From assembly GCF_000773975.1 (NCBI RefSeq), contig NZ_JRUQ01000090.1, forward strand, positions 1 through 64,000: a stretch of DNA of 64,000 bases, written 5' to 3'. The notes under the pieces are model-generated. The model was not told the DNA's origin, did no database searches, and saw only the letters and a program-made list of their open reading frames with translations. This document shows, one piece after another, positions 48,098 through 57,319 of this stretch. The stretch's first letter is position 1. The number at the start of each line of letters is the position of its first letter. The position numbers were made by a program, and so were the translations under genes. The stretch comes from Erwinia typographi. Its GTDB lineage: Bacteria > Pseudomonadota > Gammaproteobacteria > Enterobacterales > Enterobacteriaceae.

Positions 48098-48839
48098 CAT
48101 TCAGCCCAGCTCCCGAAATGCAACTCAATGGTTCGTAACCCGGTCAGCATCAGCAGCCCTATCGGGTTCACCTGCATCTGGCACAAATCACGGAGAAAAT
48201 CCGGTAACTGTGCCTCACTCAAATTAAGATGATTTTCGCTGGTAGGTGATTCAAGTGCGCTGTTCAGATAATCCGCCGGGTTATAAGTTGCCCGCCCGGT
48301 AACAATGGCGTAAGCAAATATCTGAATGCAGGCCTGCCGGTTTTTTTGCATCGTCTCCAGCTTCCCTGTCTGCTCAATTTTACGCAGACATTCCAGCACT
48401 TCCAGCGGGGCAATATCGGCAACCGGACGTTTTCCCAGTGCAGGAAAAATATACAGAACCAGACGGCTTTCGGTGCTTTTTTGTATTCCCCGCTCCACTG
48501 TCGCCCTTTGAATTCCAGCCATTCATCAGCAATATGTTTAAACGTACTGGCATGACGGATACGTTGTGCGCGTTTATGCGCTTGCTTCTCCTGTGACGGA
48601 TCTCCCCCTCCGGCAATACAACGGCGTGCTTCATCACGTTTCATCCGTGCCTGTGCCAGAGTGATATCCGGATAAACACCGATAGCTAATTTTTTCTCTT
48701 TCCCGGCAAAGCGGTATTTTAAACGCCAGTATTTTGCTCCGGACGGTTTCACCAGCAGATAAAGCCCCTGACCATCGGTCAGTTTGTAGTCTTTGTCCTG
48801 TGGTTTTGCAGCTTTAATCTGGCGGGCGGTTAACGGCAT
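48098..48839 (-). pseudogene. P4-type tyrosine integrase, frameshifted and truncated
   Basis: The N-terminus (MPLTARQIKAAKPQDKDYKLTDG, then GLYLLVKPSGAKYWRLKYR) is that of P4/CP4-57-like island integrases. At 48477-48482 a run of six T (A on the coding strand) needs one more base to keep the frame: the protein passes from EYKK into STESRLVLYIFPALGKRPV in the next frame. The sequence ends just after the first catalytic arginine motif (TGLRTIEL), so the rest of the catalytic domain is gone. The integrase probably brought in the island between 43 and 48.8 kb. No tRNA target was found next to it. Confidence 0.8.
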
Positions 48840-49005
48840 TTTCTCATTTCCCTATCTGCTGAAAGGCCCCATATGAGGCCCCCGGTTACAGGTTGATGTC
48901 CTGCATCTTCTGTAGACTAAGGTAGAATGTGAAAGAGGGCAGATCCACTGGTGGCGGGCGGTAAAAGGTAACAAGGTAGACATTGAGCGACGTGGAAAGA
49001 ATTAC

Positions 49006-49036
49006 TTGACCTTCCCCCAACGGGAAGGTGCAGAAT
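49006..49036 (+). promoter_or_regulatory. CueR-type MerR-family promoter of the DUF305 gene
   Basis: A -35 TTGACC (49006-49011) and a -10 CAGAAT (49031-49036) are separated by 19 bases, the long spacer typical of MerR-type promoters. Within the spacer lies a perfect dyad with arms ACCTTCC and GGAAGGT spaced by seven bases, the same arms and spacing as the E. coli copA CueR site. Copper or silver induction is inferred. Confidence 0.82.
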
Positions 49037-49073
49037 TGCCCTTACAAAGTGTGTTTATATTGAGGGGCAAGAA

Positions 49074-49433
49074 ATGAACAGGCTACTTTGCGGCATAGTC
49101 ACCACCCTGATGTTGTCCGGCTCCGCGCTGGCGGCAGATAATATGGCGATGCCGATGGATTCGGCTAAACAGACCTCTTCGCAGAAGAGTTATCAGGCTG
49201 GCATGGATGAGATGCATCACGATATGACGGCTGGAATGCAGGAGAAAGACCCGGACAGGGCCTTTGCCAAAGGGATGATTGCTCATCACCAGGGCGCAAT
49301 AGCCATGGCGAAAACCGAGCTGCAATACGGTAAAGATCCAGCGATGCGTAAGCTCGCTGAAGAGATTATCAAGGCGCAGCAGCCGGAGATTGAGCAGATG
49401 CAGGGCTGGCTGAGCAGGCAGAAAAAAGAGTAA
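49074..49433 (+). CDS. Exported DUF305 family protein, probably copper-responsive
   Basis: The 119-residue precursor has a signal peptide (ending GSALAADN) and a four-helix DUF305 domain rich in Met and His (MAMPMDSAK, MDEMHHDMTAGM, GMIAHHQGAIAMA), residues suited to binding Cu(I) or Ag(I). The gene is driven by a CueR-type promoter 38 bases upstream, which supports a role in periplasmic copper handling. TGAGGGG precedes the start. No copA, cueO or cueR lies in the window. Confidence 0.85.
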   Translation: MNRLLCGIVTTLMLSGSALAADNMAMPMDSAKQTSSQKSYQAGMDEMHHDMTAGMQEKDPDRAFAKGMIAHHQGAIAMAKTELQYGKDPAMRKLAEEIIKAQQPEIEQMQGWLSRQKKE

Positions 49434-49521
49434 CGGCCAGCGGCGGGCGGCGGGAAAAAACTCAACGGGCGCGATGAAAGTTGTTAAAATCAGCCTTTAG
49501 CCTTTTTTCACGGAAGCCATG

Positions 49522-49716
49522 ATGACAACTGAAATTTCCCATCCCGCCAGCAGCCCTAAGCAGGCTGCTTTACAGCTGGTTATTGAACTGGTTCGCGCCG
49601 GTAAGCTTAGCCCGATGCAGGGCGATGCCGCCAACATGATCTCCATTTACGAACAGTTCAAAGCGCATTTTGAGGCTGATAAGCATAAAAATTCAGCCGA
49701 TTCTGCCATTTCCTGA
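49522..49716 (+). CDS. Uncharacterised 64-residue protein
   Basis: The protein is mostly helical (KQAALQLVIELVRAGKLSPMQGDAANMISIYEQF) with a hydrophilic tail. The second of two adjacent ATGs is chosen because GGAAG is six bases upstream of it. No family recognised, but the sequence is plausible as a real small cytosolic protein, in its own transcription unit converging on the ABC operon. Confidence 0.6.
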   Translation: MTTEISHPASSPKQAALQLVIELVRAGKLSPMQGDAANMISIYEQFKAHFEADKHKNSADSAIS

Positions 49717-49721
49717 CAGAA

Positions 49722-49740
49722 GGGCGGCCTGCCGCCGCCC
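49722..49740. terminator. Hairpin between convergent genes
   Basis: GGGCGGC / GCCGCCC forms a 7-bp GC stem with a five-base loop in the 31-base gap between the small ORF and the ABC operon. No U-tract is present. Confidence 0.4.
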
Positions 49741-49747
49741 TGCAACC

Positions 49748-51322
49748 TTATTTGCTGACCTGGTCATAATACAACATGCTGCCGCCAATTCCCTGCTGCG
49801 CGCCCTGAACCGAGCTGCGCAAACCTACCAGCTTTTGCCCCTGTAGCGTCACGACGTAAGGCGAATTTTGCTGCACTTCAGTCTGAAGCTGCTGATACAG
49901 CGCGTTGCGTTTTTTCACGTCGTTCTCTGCCGCCGCCGCCCTGGTTTCCGCACTCAGTTTCGGAATTGACCAGCCTACTCGCCAGGCCAGAGTTTTAGGG
50001 CCGTTCGGCACGTTATAGGCAAAGGTGCTGGCATTGGTATTCGGATCAATGTAATCCGCCCCCCAATAGATAAAGATCGACTGGAAATTACGGCTGCGCA
50101 TTTTTGCCCAAAGCTCGGCTTCGGCCACGGGCTGAATGTCGATCTGGATATCGGCTTTAGCAAAGCTTGCCTGTAAAGCCTGCGCCACGTCAGTGTAAGG
50201 TGGCTGATTGACAATGGTCAGAGAGAAATGGGTGCCCGGCGCGATCCCGCCTTTTTGCAAAATATCTTTTGCCTTCGCCAGATCGTATTTGAACGGTTGG
50301 TTGGCCAGTGCGCCATCAAAGCCCTGCGGTAAAAATGCCTGGTGGACCTGATACTGTCCTTTCAGCAGCTGCTGCGAAATGCTGTTGTAGTCAACCAGCC
50401 AGCGGGCGGCCTGCCAGAGCGCCGGATTGCCCAGCGCGGGTTGCTGCTTATCCTGGGTGTTAAAGCCCAGGTAATAAATCAGGCTGGAAGGGAAACTGGC
50501 TACCCGGACGGAAGCGACTTTCTTCAGCGCATCAAACTGATCGGCACCCAGATCGTAGGCCACGTCCGCATCTCCCTGCTCTAACAGCAGCCTGCGCGAG
50601 CCAGCATCGGTCACCCCTTTCAGGATCACCCTTTTGAGTTTAGGAGGCGTGGCCGCATTGGGGTTCTGCTCCAGCACCAGCGCCTGCTGAGGCACATAGT
50701 TTTTAATGGCGTAGGCCGCGCTGCCGGCTGAGTGCGTTTTCAGCCAGCCGTTGCCGAAATCGTTATTGCTGGCGTGCTGCTCAGCAAGCCTGCTGTCAAT
50801 GATGGAGGCGACCGGGGCGCTGAGCAGCCGTAAGGCCAGGTCGCGACCAATCGGTGAGGCCCAGCGAATTTCCAGTTGATTATTCCCGCGCTGAACAAAC
50901 TGTGAGTCAATATTTTCCGCCGTCCAGCCAAACTCGTTAAGAATAAACGCCGGGGTTTTATTTAATTTTACGCCGCGCGTCAGGGAATATATGACATCTT
51001 TTGGCGTTACCGGATTCCCGCTGGCGAATTTCGCGTCAGGTTTCAGGGTAAAAAGCAGGCTGTGTTCGCTGCTTCCGGGCTGCCAGTGGGTAGCCAACTG
51101 CGTCACCAGCTGGCGCGGATCGTCACGGCCAGCGTCAACCAGCTTCTGATAAACGTTAATCAGACTGCTGGTGCTGACGGTCTCAAAGCTTTCGGCCGGA
51201 TCAAAGCTGATAATGCCGTCTAGCGGGATGGCAACAATCAGCGTATCGGCGGGGGTAGCGGCATAGCCAGGGGCAGACAGCCCCAGCGCGCAGGCAAGGG
51301 CAACGGGCAGTAGTTTTAGCAT
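49748..51322 (-). CDS. ABC transporter substrate-binding protein, family 5 (second copy)
   Basis: The 524-residue periplasmic protein has a signal peptide (MLKLLPVALACALGLSAPGYAA) and the family 5 (dipeptide/oligopeptide/nickel) fold: PLDGIISFDPAESFE near the N-terminus and LLLEQGDADVAYDLGADQ in the middle. It is a close paralogue of the binding protein that opens the operon, with the same ending (YYDQVSK versus YYGQVSK). The ATG at 51322 is chosen because AGGA lies seven bases upstream; an ATG six bases earlier abuts it. It follows the second ATPase gene by 148 bases. Confidence 0.87.
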   Translation of the reverse strand: MLKLLPVALACALGLSAPGYAATPADTLIVAIPLDGIISFDPAESFETVSTSSLINVYQKLVDAGRDDPRQLVTQLATHWQPGSSEHSLLFTLKPDAKFASGNPVTPKDVIYSLTRGVKLNKTPAFILNEFGWTAENIDSQFVQRGNNQLEIRWASPIGRDLALRLLSAPVASIIDSRLAEQHASNNDFGNGWLKTHSAGSAAYAIKNYVPQQALVLEQNPNAATPPKLKRVILKGVTDAGSRRLLLEQGDADVAYDLGADQFDALKKVASVRVASFPSSLIYYLGFNTQDKQQPALGNPALWQAARWLVDYNSISQQLLKGQYQVHQAFLPQGFDGALANQPFKYDLAKAKDILQKGGIAPGTHFSLTIVNQPPYTDVAQALQASFAKADIQIDIQPVAEAELWAKMRSRNFQSIFIYWGADYIDPNTNASTFAYNVPNGPKTLAWRVGWSIPKLSAETRAAAAENDVKKRNALYQQLQTEVQQNSPYVVTLQGQKLVGLRSSVQGAQQGIGGSMLYYDQVSK

Positions 51323-51470
51323 CGGCATGTCCTGGAAAAGAAGCGATATCAGGACTATAGGCAGAATGGCGCGGCAGGGAAATGCCAATTCCGGCAAGCG
51401 TATTCTGTTTAAGACATTAGGCAGATCAACAGGTTATGGCTGGCCGCAGGCGGCCAGCCAGCGCGGAACA

Positions 51471-52136
51471 TCAGCCGACGATATGCCCGCGATCCATCCG
51501 TACCGCACGATCGCACATATGATCGATCACGTCCGGATCGTGGCTCACCAGCACCATCGTCAGGCCATCCTGCTGCTTCAGACCATTTAGCAGATTGAGG
51601 ATCTCCGCCTGCACCGACATATCCAGCGCCGAAGTAGGTTCATCAAGCAGCAAAATTTTTGGCTCCAGCAGCAGCGCCCGTACAATAGCCACGCGCTGAC
51701 GTTGCCCGCCTGAAAGCTGATGCGGATAGCGTTCGGCCAGCGCCGGGTCCAGTCCGACGTGGCGAAATCCCTCGTCGATCCGAGGGTTAATATCGGTCTT
51801 TTTCAACAGTTTCAGCGGTTCAGCCAGCGTGCGGCGCAGCCGATGGCGGGGATGCAGCGAAGCGTAGGGATCCTGAAACACCATCTGGACATCCTGACGC
51901 AGCTGGCCGCTAAATGGCTTTCCAGGCTTAATGGTATGCCCAGCAAGCTGCATCCCACCCTGCCAGTTCAGGTTCAGCCCCGCCATCACCCACAGCAGAG
52001 ATGACTTGCCGCAGCCTGAAGGGCCAACCAGGCCAAAACACTCTCCGGCCTGCACCTCAAGCGATACGTCGTGCACCACGGTTCGCTGTTCATAACCCTG
52101 GCGATGGGAGACGCTCAGCTTGTTCAGTTCAATCAT
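51471..52136 (-). CDS. Oligopeptide-type ABC transporter ATP-binding protein (OppF/DppF-like)
   Basis: From the ATG at 52136 the protein is 221 residues, with Walker A (GPSGCGKSS), Q-loop (QMVFQDPYASL), signature (LSGGQRQRV) and Walker B (ILLLDEPTSAL). It overlaps the preceding ATPase gene by eight bases. It lacks the C-terminal extension of many OppF proteins, so it is on the short side. It pairs with the other ATPase as a heterodimer. Confidence 0.9.
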   Translation of the reverse strand: MIELNKLSVSHRQGYEQRTVVHDVSLEVQAGECFGLVGPSGCGKSSLLWVMAGLNLNWQGGMQLAGHTIKPGKPFSGQLRQDVQMVFQDPYASLHPRHRLRRTLAEPLKLLKKTDINPRIDEGFRHVGLDPALAERYPHQLSGGQRQRVAIVRALLLEPKILLLDEPTSALDMSVQAEILNLLNGLKQQDGLTMVLVSHDPDVIDHMCDRAVRMDRGHIVG

Positions 52137-52977
52137 CTTCACGCCAGGCCTCCACGGCAGCACGATCCAGCACCGGTAAGGGCTGGCCTTTAGTCGCCTT
52201 GCTTGGGCGGCAGGACCACAGCGTTTGCGTATAGGGATGCGTCGCTTTTGGCAGGTCGGCGGCGGCAAGCGTATCCACAATGTTGCCACGGTACATCACC
52301 ATCACCCGCTCGCAGTGCTCAGAAACCTGCTGCAAATCGTGGCTGATTAACAGCAGGCCCATGTTGCGCTGTTCAACAAGGCGACGGATCAGCGCCAGCA
52401 CCTGATCGCGCATGGCATGATCCAGCGCCGAGGTGGGCTCATCGGCGATCAGGCACTTTGGATCGGCGATCAGCGCTATTGCCAGCATCACGCGCTGGCC
52501 CATGCCGCCAGAAAGCTGATGAGGATAACGCTTCATTAACTGCTGAGGATGCGGCAGGCCGACGGCATCAAGCATTTCGCAAACTTTCTCGTTGATCTCT
52601 GCCCGGCTGAGCCTGACGTGCAGCTTCAGCGGTTCCGCAACCTGCCAGCCGATGGTGCGCAGAGGGTTTAACGCATATTTCGGGTCCTGCATGACCATCG
52701 CCAGCTGGCTGCCTCTGAGCCGGTTCCAGCGCCGTTCGCTTAACGTCAGGGCATTTTCCCCTGCGACATTCAGCGTGGTGGCTTCAAGCCGCAGGTCTGA
52801 CGACAGCAGCCCCATCAGGCTGCGTGCGGTCAGCGATTTACCCGAGCCGGATTCGCCGACCAGCGCCAGCCGCTCGCGGCCCAGCGTAAAGCTGATGTCT
52901 TTAACCAGCGGCGTGCCTTCGGCGCTGACGATTTTCAGCCTGTCGGCGACGATCAGCGGTGTGGAATCAGTTGCCAT
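52129..52977 (-). CDS. Oligopeptide-type ABC transporter ATP-binding protein (OppD/DppD-like)
   Basis: The 282-residue protein has Walker A (GESGSGKSL), Q-loop (MVMQDPKYALNPLR), signature (LSGGMGQRV) and Walker B (CLIADEPTSALD). The ATG at 52977 lies inside the end of the permease gene, giving an 11-base overlap; the frame extends to a GTG at 52998 that has no ribosome-binding site. Confidence 0.9.
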   Translation of the reverse strand: MATDSTPLIVADRLKIVSAEGTPLVKDISFTLGRERLALVGESGSGKSLTARSLMGLLSSDLRLEATTLNVAGENALTLSERRWNRLRGSQLAMVMQDPKYALNPLRTIGWQVAEPLKLHVRLSRAEINEKVCEMLDAVGLPHPQQLMKRYPHQLSGGMGQRVMLAIALIADPKCLIADEPTSALDHAMRDQVLALIRRLVEQRNMGLLLISHDLQQVSEHCERVMVMYRGNIVDTLAAADLPKATHPYTQTLWSCRPSKATKGQPLPVLDRAAVEAWREDD

Positions 52978-53827
52978 GTCGGGTATCCAGTCGGTCACGC
53001 AGGCCGTCGCCCGTCAGATTAAAGGCCAGGCTGGCAAACAGAATGGCACCGCCTGGCGCCGCTGCCACCCACCACTGGTCAAAAATGACTTTGCTGCCTT
53101 CGGCAACCATCGACCCCCATTCGGCGGTCGGAGGCTGCACGCCCATGCCGAGAAATCCCAGACCCGCGGCGGAGAGAATGATACCGCCAAGGCTGAGCGC
53201 GGCCCGAACCACCGCGCTGGGCAGGCAGAGCGGCAGGATATGACCAAACATCAGACGCAGGCCGTTAATTCCCTGCATTCTGGCGGCGGCCAGATAATCA
53301 CTGCGGCGCAGCGCCAGCGTTTCGGCGCGCGCCTGACGCGCAAAGGGCGGCCAGCTGGTCAGCGCCAGCGCCAGCGCGCCGTTCATCAGGCCCGGACCGA
53401 GCATCGCGACCAGCGCCAGCGCAATCACCAGGCTGGGCAGCGAAAGGAAGATATCGGTAAAACGCATCAGCACCCGCTCGGTCCAGCCGCCAAGGTAGCC
53501 GGCACAAATCCCCACCAGCAAACCAAAGGGAATGGTCAGCACCAGGATCAGCGAGACCAGCAGCAGAGTGGGACGCGCGCCATAAATCACTCTTGAGTAG
53601 AGGTCGCGTCCAAATCCATCGGTGCCCAGCCAGTGTAGCTCAGAGGGCGGCAGCAGGCGTGCCGACATCAGCTGAGCATTGGGATCGAAGGGCGCCAGCA
53701 GCGGCGCAAACAGCGCGGCCAGCAGCAGGATGGCGACCAGCGTGCCGCCGATAGCCAGCGACGTGAAGCGGGGACCACGACGGCGACTGGGCGCCACGCT
53801 GTCCAGATCGGTAAGGTTTTGCGTCAT
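52967..53827 (-). CDS. Oligopeptide-type ABC transporter permease (OppC/DppC-like)
   Basis: The 286-residue inner-membrane protein starts with a cytosolic segment and one helix, followed by LLPPSELHWLGTDGFGRDLYSRVIYGAR, the hallmark of the DppC type, and the EAA-loop region (RAETLALRRSDYLAAARMQG). It overlaps the preceding permease gene by four bases. Confidence 0.92.
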   Translation of the reverse strand: MTQNLTDLDSVAPSRRRGPRFTSLAIGGTLVAILLLAALFAPLLAPFDPNAQLMSARLLPPSELHWLGTDGFGRDLYSRVIYGARPTLLLVSLILVLTIPFGLLVGICAGYLGGWTERVLMRFTDIFLSLPSLVIALALVAMLGPGLMNGALALALTSWPPFARQARAETLALRRSDYLAAARMQGINGLRLMFGHILPLCLPSAVVRAALSLGGIILSAAGLGFLGMGVQPPTAEWGSMVAEGSKVIFDQWWVAAAPGGAILFASLAFNLTGDGLRDRLDTRHGN

Positions 53828-54876
53828 CGGGTTCTCGGATCGGTGAGCCAGGTTAACGCATCCGCCAGCGCGTTCAGGGCAATAAAGCAGCCGCCTATCA
53901 GCAGCGTGGAGCCAAGAATGGCCGGCGTATCGGAGGCGAACAGGGCGTTGGTCATATAGCGTCCTACGCCAGGCCAGGCAAAGACGGTCTCGGTCAGCAC
54001 CGAACCTTCCAGCAGCGTGGCATAGGAGAGCGCCAGCACGGTAATCAGCGTGCCGCGCACGTTAGGAAATACGTGAAGCAGTAAAATTCGCCCGCGGCTG
54101 GCTCCTTTGGCCCGCGCCAGCGTGACGTACTCTTTACTGCTCTCTTCCAGCAGCGCCGCGCGGAGCAGTCGGGTAATGCCGGCCATCGCCAGCAGCCCAA
54201 GCACCACCACCGGCAGCCAGAGATGGGCAATGGCATTGCGCAGCATCTCCCTGTCGCCGGAAAGCCAGCTATCGACCAGTACCAGACCGGTTTTAGGCTC
54301 GAAGGTGTAAATCCAGATATCGTCCAGCTGCCCCGGCCCCGCTGACCAGTGCAGTACAGCATAGAACAGCAGCAGGCCAAGCAGGCCGAGCCAGAACACC
54401 GGCACCGAATAGCCCAGCAGCGAAATCAGACGGGCGAGGGTGTCTGGCAAGCTGCCCGGTTTCCAGGCCGCCAGCAGCGCCAGCACAATGCCAAAGGTCG
54501 CGCCGAAGATCATCGCACAGGTTGCCAGCTCAATCGTAGCCGGGAAAGTACGCAGCAGATCGCTGGTTACCGGCTGATTGGTCAGGCGGGAGATCCCCAG
54601 GTCACCGTGAGCGAGATGCGCCAGATAGTGCCAGAACTGCATTGGCAGCGATTCGTCGAGGCCTAAATCATGGCGAACCTGGGCATAGGTGGATTCACTG
54701 GCGTGATCGCCCGCGACCTGTAGCACCGGATCGACCGGCGAGAGGTGCGAGAGCATAAAGGTGAAGGCCAGCAGGCCAAGCAGCGTCACGGCCAGCGACG
54801 CCAGCCCGGTGAACAGTCGTCCACCGCGTAACCAGAAAAGCCGGGCGGACCCGGCTTGAGCAGCGAACCCTGACAT
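53824..54876 (-). CDS. Oligopeptide-type ABC transporter permease (OppB/DppB-like)
   Basis: The 350-residue inner-membrane protein is of the DppB type, with a long periplasmic region after the first helix, a PVFWLGLLGLLLF segment and an EAA-loop (LLEESSKEYVTLARAKGASRGRILLLHVFPN). Start and stop overlap both neighbours by one to four bases, so the operon is tightly packed. Confidence 0.92.
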   Translation of the reverse strand: MSGFAAQAGSARLFWLRGGRLFTGLASLAVTLLGLLAFTFMLSHLSPVDPVLQVAGDHASESTYAQVRHDLGLDESLPMQFWHYLAHLAHGDLGISRLTNQPVTSDLLRTFPATIELATCAMIFGATFGIVLALLAAWKPGSLPDTLARLISLLGYSVPVFWLGLLGLLLFYAVLHWSAGPGQLDDIWIYTFEPKTGLVLVDSWLSGDREMLRNAIAHLWLPVVVLGLLAMAGITRLLRAALLEESSKEYVTLARAKGASRGRILLLHVFPNVRGTLITVLALSYATLLEGSVLTETVFAWPGVGRYMTNALFASDTPAILGSTLLIGGCFIALNALADALTWLTDPRTR

Positions 54877-56444
54877 TACTTGCTGACCTGGCCGTAGTAG
54901 ACCATATCCGGATTAATCCCCTGTACGTAGCCTTTCAGATTATCGCGCAGGGCGATCAGGTTACGGGCCTGGAGTCCAACCACGTAAGGGGAGTTTTTCA
55001 TTATTTCCCGCTGCATATTCTGGTAAAGCTCAACGCGTTTCGCGTTATCACTCTCGGCCGTGGCGGCCAGCGTCTGCTTGTTCAGTTCGGGGATATGCCA
55101 GTTAGAACGCCAGGCCAGCGTTTTGCTGCCGTCTTCCGGATTGTAAGCAAAGGCTGCGGCGTTGGTGTTGGGATCGAAGTAGTCCGCACCCCAGGCGTTC
55201 AGCGTGGCCTCATACTTATGTGCCTTCACGGCAGTTGAGACTTCACTGCTCAGTCCTGGGATCAGCTCGACTTTAATGCCGCCCCGGGCAAAGCTGGCCT
55301 GTAGCGCCTGGGCAATGTCCAGGTACGGCGGCTGATTGCTGACGCTCAGCTTGAAGCTGGCGTTGCTCAGCCCGGCTTTTTTCAGAATCGCTTTGGCCTT
55401 TTCTGGATCGTAACTGTACGGCGTGTCGTTTAGCGCGCCGAGGAAGCCTTCAGGCAGGAATGCCTGATGCACCTGGAACTGTCCTTTCAGCAGGTCGTCA
55501 GCAATACCGTGATAGTCAAAGAGATAGCGCGACGCCTCCCACAGCGCCGGATTTTTTAGCACCGGGTTAGCGTCAATATTAAATTGCATGTAGTAAAGCG
55601 AGGCCATCGGGATTGCCAGCGGCTTAACGCCCGGTTTGCCCTTCAGCGCGGCGATCTGATCGGCTCCCAGGTTGCGGGCGATATCCGCATCGCCCTGCTC
55701 AAGCAGCAGACGGCGCGCGGCGGGTTCCGGGACGTTTTTGATCAGCACGTTTTTCAGGTGCGGCGCGCCGCCAGGCGAACTGGGGTTAGCCGAAAGGAGA
55801 ACCACCTCATGCGGGATATATTTACGGATCTGATACGGGCCGCTCCCCGCGGAGTGGACGGCCAGCCATTTGTTGCCGAAGTCATTATTTTTGGCGTTCG
55901 CCAGCGCGGTTTTCTCATCGACAATGGAGGAGACCGGCGCGGCCAGCAGGCTCAGTACGTAGGTTGGGCTGACGTTGGCGGTCCAGCTAATCTGGACGTG
56001 GGAATCGTCGATTTTTTTCAACTGCGCGTCGACATTGTCCTTAGTCCAGCCGAGCTGGGTAAGGATAAATGAGGGATCGAGGTTTAGCTTCACCACGCGA
56101 CTAAGGGAGAAGATCACGTCTTCTGGTCGAACCGGATTGCCGGAGGCAAACTTCGCTCCATCGCGTAGCGTGAAGGTCATGCTGCGATTATCGCTGCCGG
56201 GTTGCCAGGAAACGGCCAGGGTCGGCTTGAGATCGGTAGGATTCTGCGGATCGGACTGAACCAGTCGCTGGTAGAGGTTGGTAAACGCCTGCACCGACGT
56301 GAGCTCAAACCCTTCGGCGGGATCGAAGCTGCTGGCATCATCAATCGACTGGGCAATGACCAGCGTATCCGGCGGGGTGGCGGCGTGAGCAGTAAACGAG
56401 CCGGCCAGCGCAAGGGCGATGATTGACGGGACTAGAGTTTTCAT
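54876..56444 (-). CDS. ABC transporter substrate-binding protein, family 5 (first copy)
   Basis: The 522-residue periplasmic protein has a signal peptide (ending FTAHAATPP) and family 5 features (QSIDDASSFDPAEGFE; LLEQGDADIARNLGADQ). It is the first gene of a six-gene leftward operon: binding protein, two permeases, two ATPases, then a paralogous binding protein. AAGGAAA precedes the ATG. Possible cargoes are peptides, opines, nickel chelates or glutathione; the sequence does not decide. Confidence 0.9.
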   Translation of the reverse strand: MKTLVPSIIALALAGSFTAHAATPPDTLVIAQSIDDASSFDPAEGFELTSVQAFTNLYQRLVQSDPQNPTDLKPTLAVSWQPGSDNRSMTFTLRDGAKFASGNPVRPEDVIFSLSRVVKLNLDPSFILTQLGWTKDNVDAQLKKIDDSHVQISWTANVSPTYVLSLLAAPVSSIVDEKTALANAKNNDFGNKWLAVHSAGSGPYQIRKYIPHEVVLLSANPSSPGGAPHLKNVLIKNVPEPAARRLLLEQGDADIARNLGADQIAALKGKPGVKPLAIPMASLYYMQFNIDANPVLKNPALWEASRYLFDYHGIADDLLKGQFQVHQAFLPEGFLGALNDTPYSYDPEKAKAILKKAGLSNASFKLSVSNQPPYLDIAQALQASFARGGIKVELIPGLSSEVSTAVKAHKYEATLNAWGADYFDPNTNAAAFAYNPEDGSKTLAWRSNWHIPELNKQTLAATAESDNAKRVELYQNMQREIMKNSPYVVGLQARNLIALRDNLKGYVQGINPDMVYYGQVSK

Positions 56445-56574
56445 GACGTTTCCTTACCAGTTAGTTGTCCGCGAGTGTAAGTGAGTAGACCATCTGATAA
56501 ATAGTAGATTATCCGCTATCAATAGATGAATAAGTTATAACGACAGGGAGGCGGTTATATAGGTCAGCACAGTT

Positions 56575-57231
56575 TTAGCCCGTTGTGAGCTGCCAGAGCC
56601 AGGGAGAGACGCCAATCAGGTTATTCAGCATATGCAGGAAGATTGGTAGCTTGAGGCCGCCGGAAATTATGCGCGCGTAGCACAGTAGCAGTGACAGGGC
56701 GGTCAGGGCGATCAGCGTTTGTGGATGGGAGTACTGGGTATGCATTGCGGCAAAGCCTACCGAGGTTAGCAGCGCGCAGGCCAGTCGCTGCCTGGGAGCC
56801 CACAGCAGCAGTCCTTGCAGTACAAATCCTCGAAACAATATCTCTTCAAACACCGGAGCCAGCAGGACTACGGCCAGTGAAAACAGCAAAAGCTTGCTCT
56901 GCGCCTCGCCAAACTGCCCTCCTGTCCAGCTCTCCTGCTGGAGATAAAAGGACTGGGAGACGATCAGGCACAGCAGCAGTATGCTAAACACCAGCGCCTG
57001 GCGTAGACGCAGGCTGCCAAAAGGGATATTGCTGTAGCGCTTTGCATAACAGTAATAAAGCGGCACCAGCGCGGAAAATTCCAGCACGCAGAGAACCGGC
57101 ATCATCATGCCGCTGGCAATCAAAGAAGGGAAGCCCGGCAGCGCGCTGACCATCACCGTAATCGTGTACCAGACAAGGCACATGCCCACACACAGCAGCG
57201 AGCAGGCAATTCTGTCGGCAGGATTATTCAT
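56575..57231 (-). CDS. CPBP-family intramembrane protease homologue (Abi/CAAX type)
   Basis: The 218-residue protein has six to seven helices and the three CPBP motifs: EE129-130 with R134 (FEEILFRGF), H164 (AAMHTQY) and H200/N204 (FLHMLNNLIG). Members cleave prenylated proteins or bacteriocins, or act as immunity or regulatory proteins; the target here is unknown. The ATG at 57231 is preferred to a frame extension to 57270. Confidence 0.85.
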   Translation of the reverse strand: MNNPADRIACSLLCVGMCLVWYTITVMVSALPGFPSLIASGMMMPVLCVLEFSALVPLYYCYAKRYSNIPFGSLRLRQALVFSILLLCLIVSQSFYLQQESWTGGQFGEAQSKLLLFSLAVVLLAPVFEEILFRGFVLQGLLLWAPRQRLACALLTSVGFAAMHTQYSHPQTLIALTALSLLLCYARIISGGLKLPIFLHMLNNLIGVSPWLWQLTTG

Positions 57232-57319
57232 TGCGGTGTCTCTCGGGCTGGCATTGGCGGATGGTAGCAAGCGTAACGAAAACTGTCGAGGTGTGCGCTG
57301 AGCCCTGTCTGTCGTGATG

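Noticed and set aside
48840..49005. Search for a tRNA attachment site beside the integrase
   Set aside because: GTAACAAGGTAG looks faintly like the 16S rRNA 3' end, but no rRNA or tRNA structure is present.
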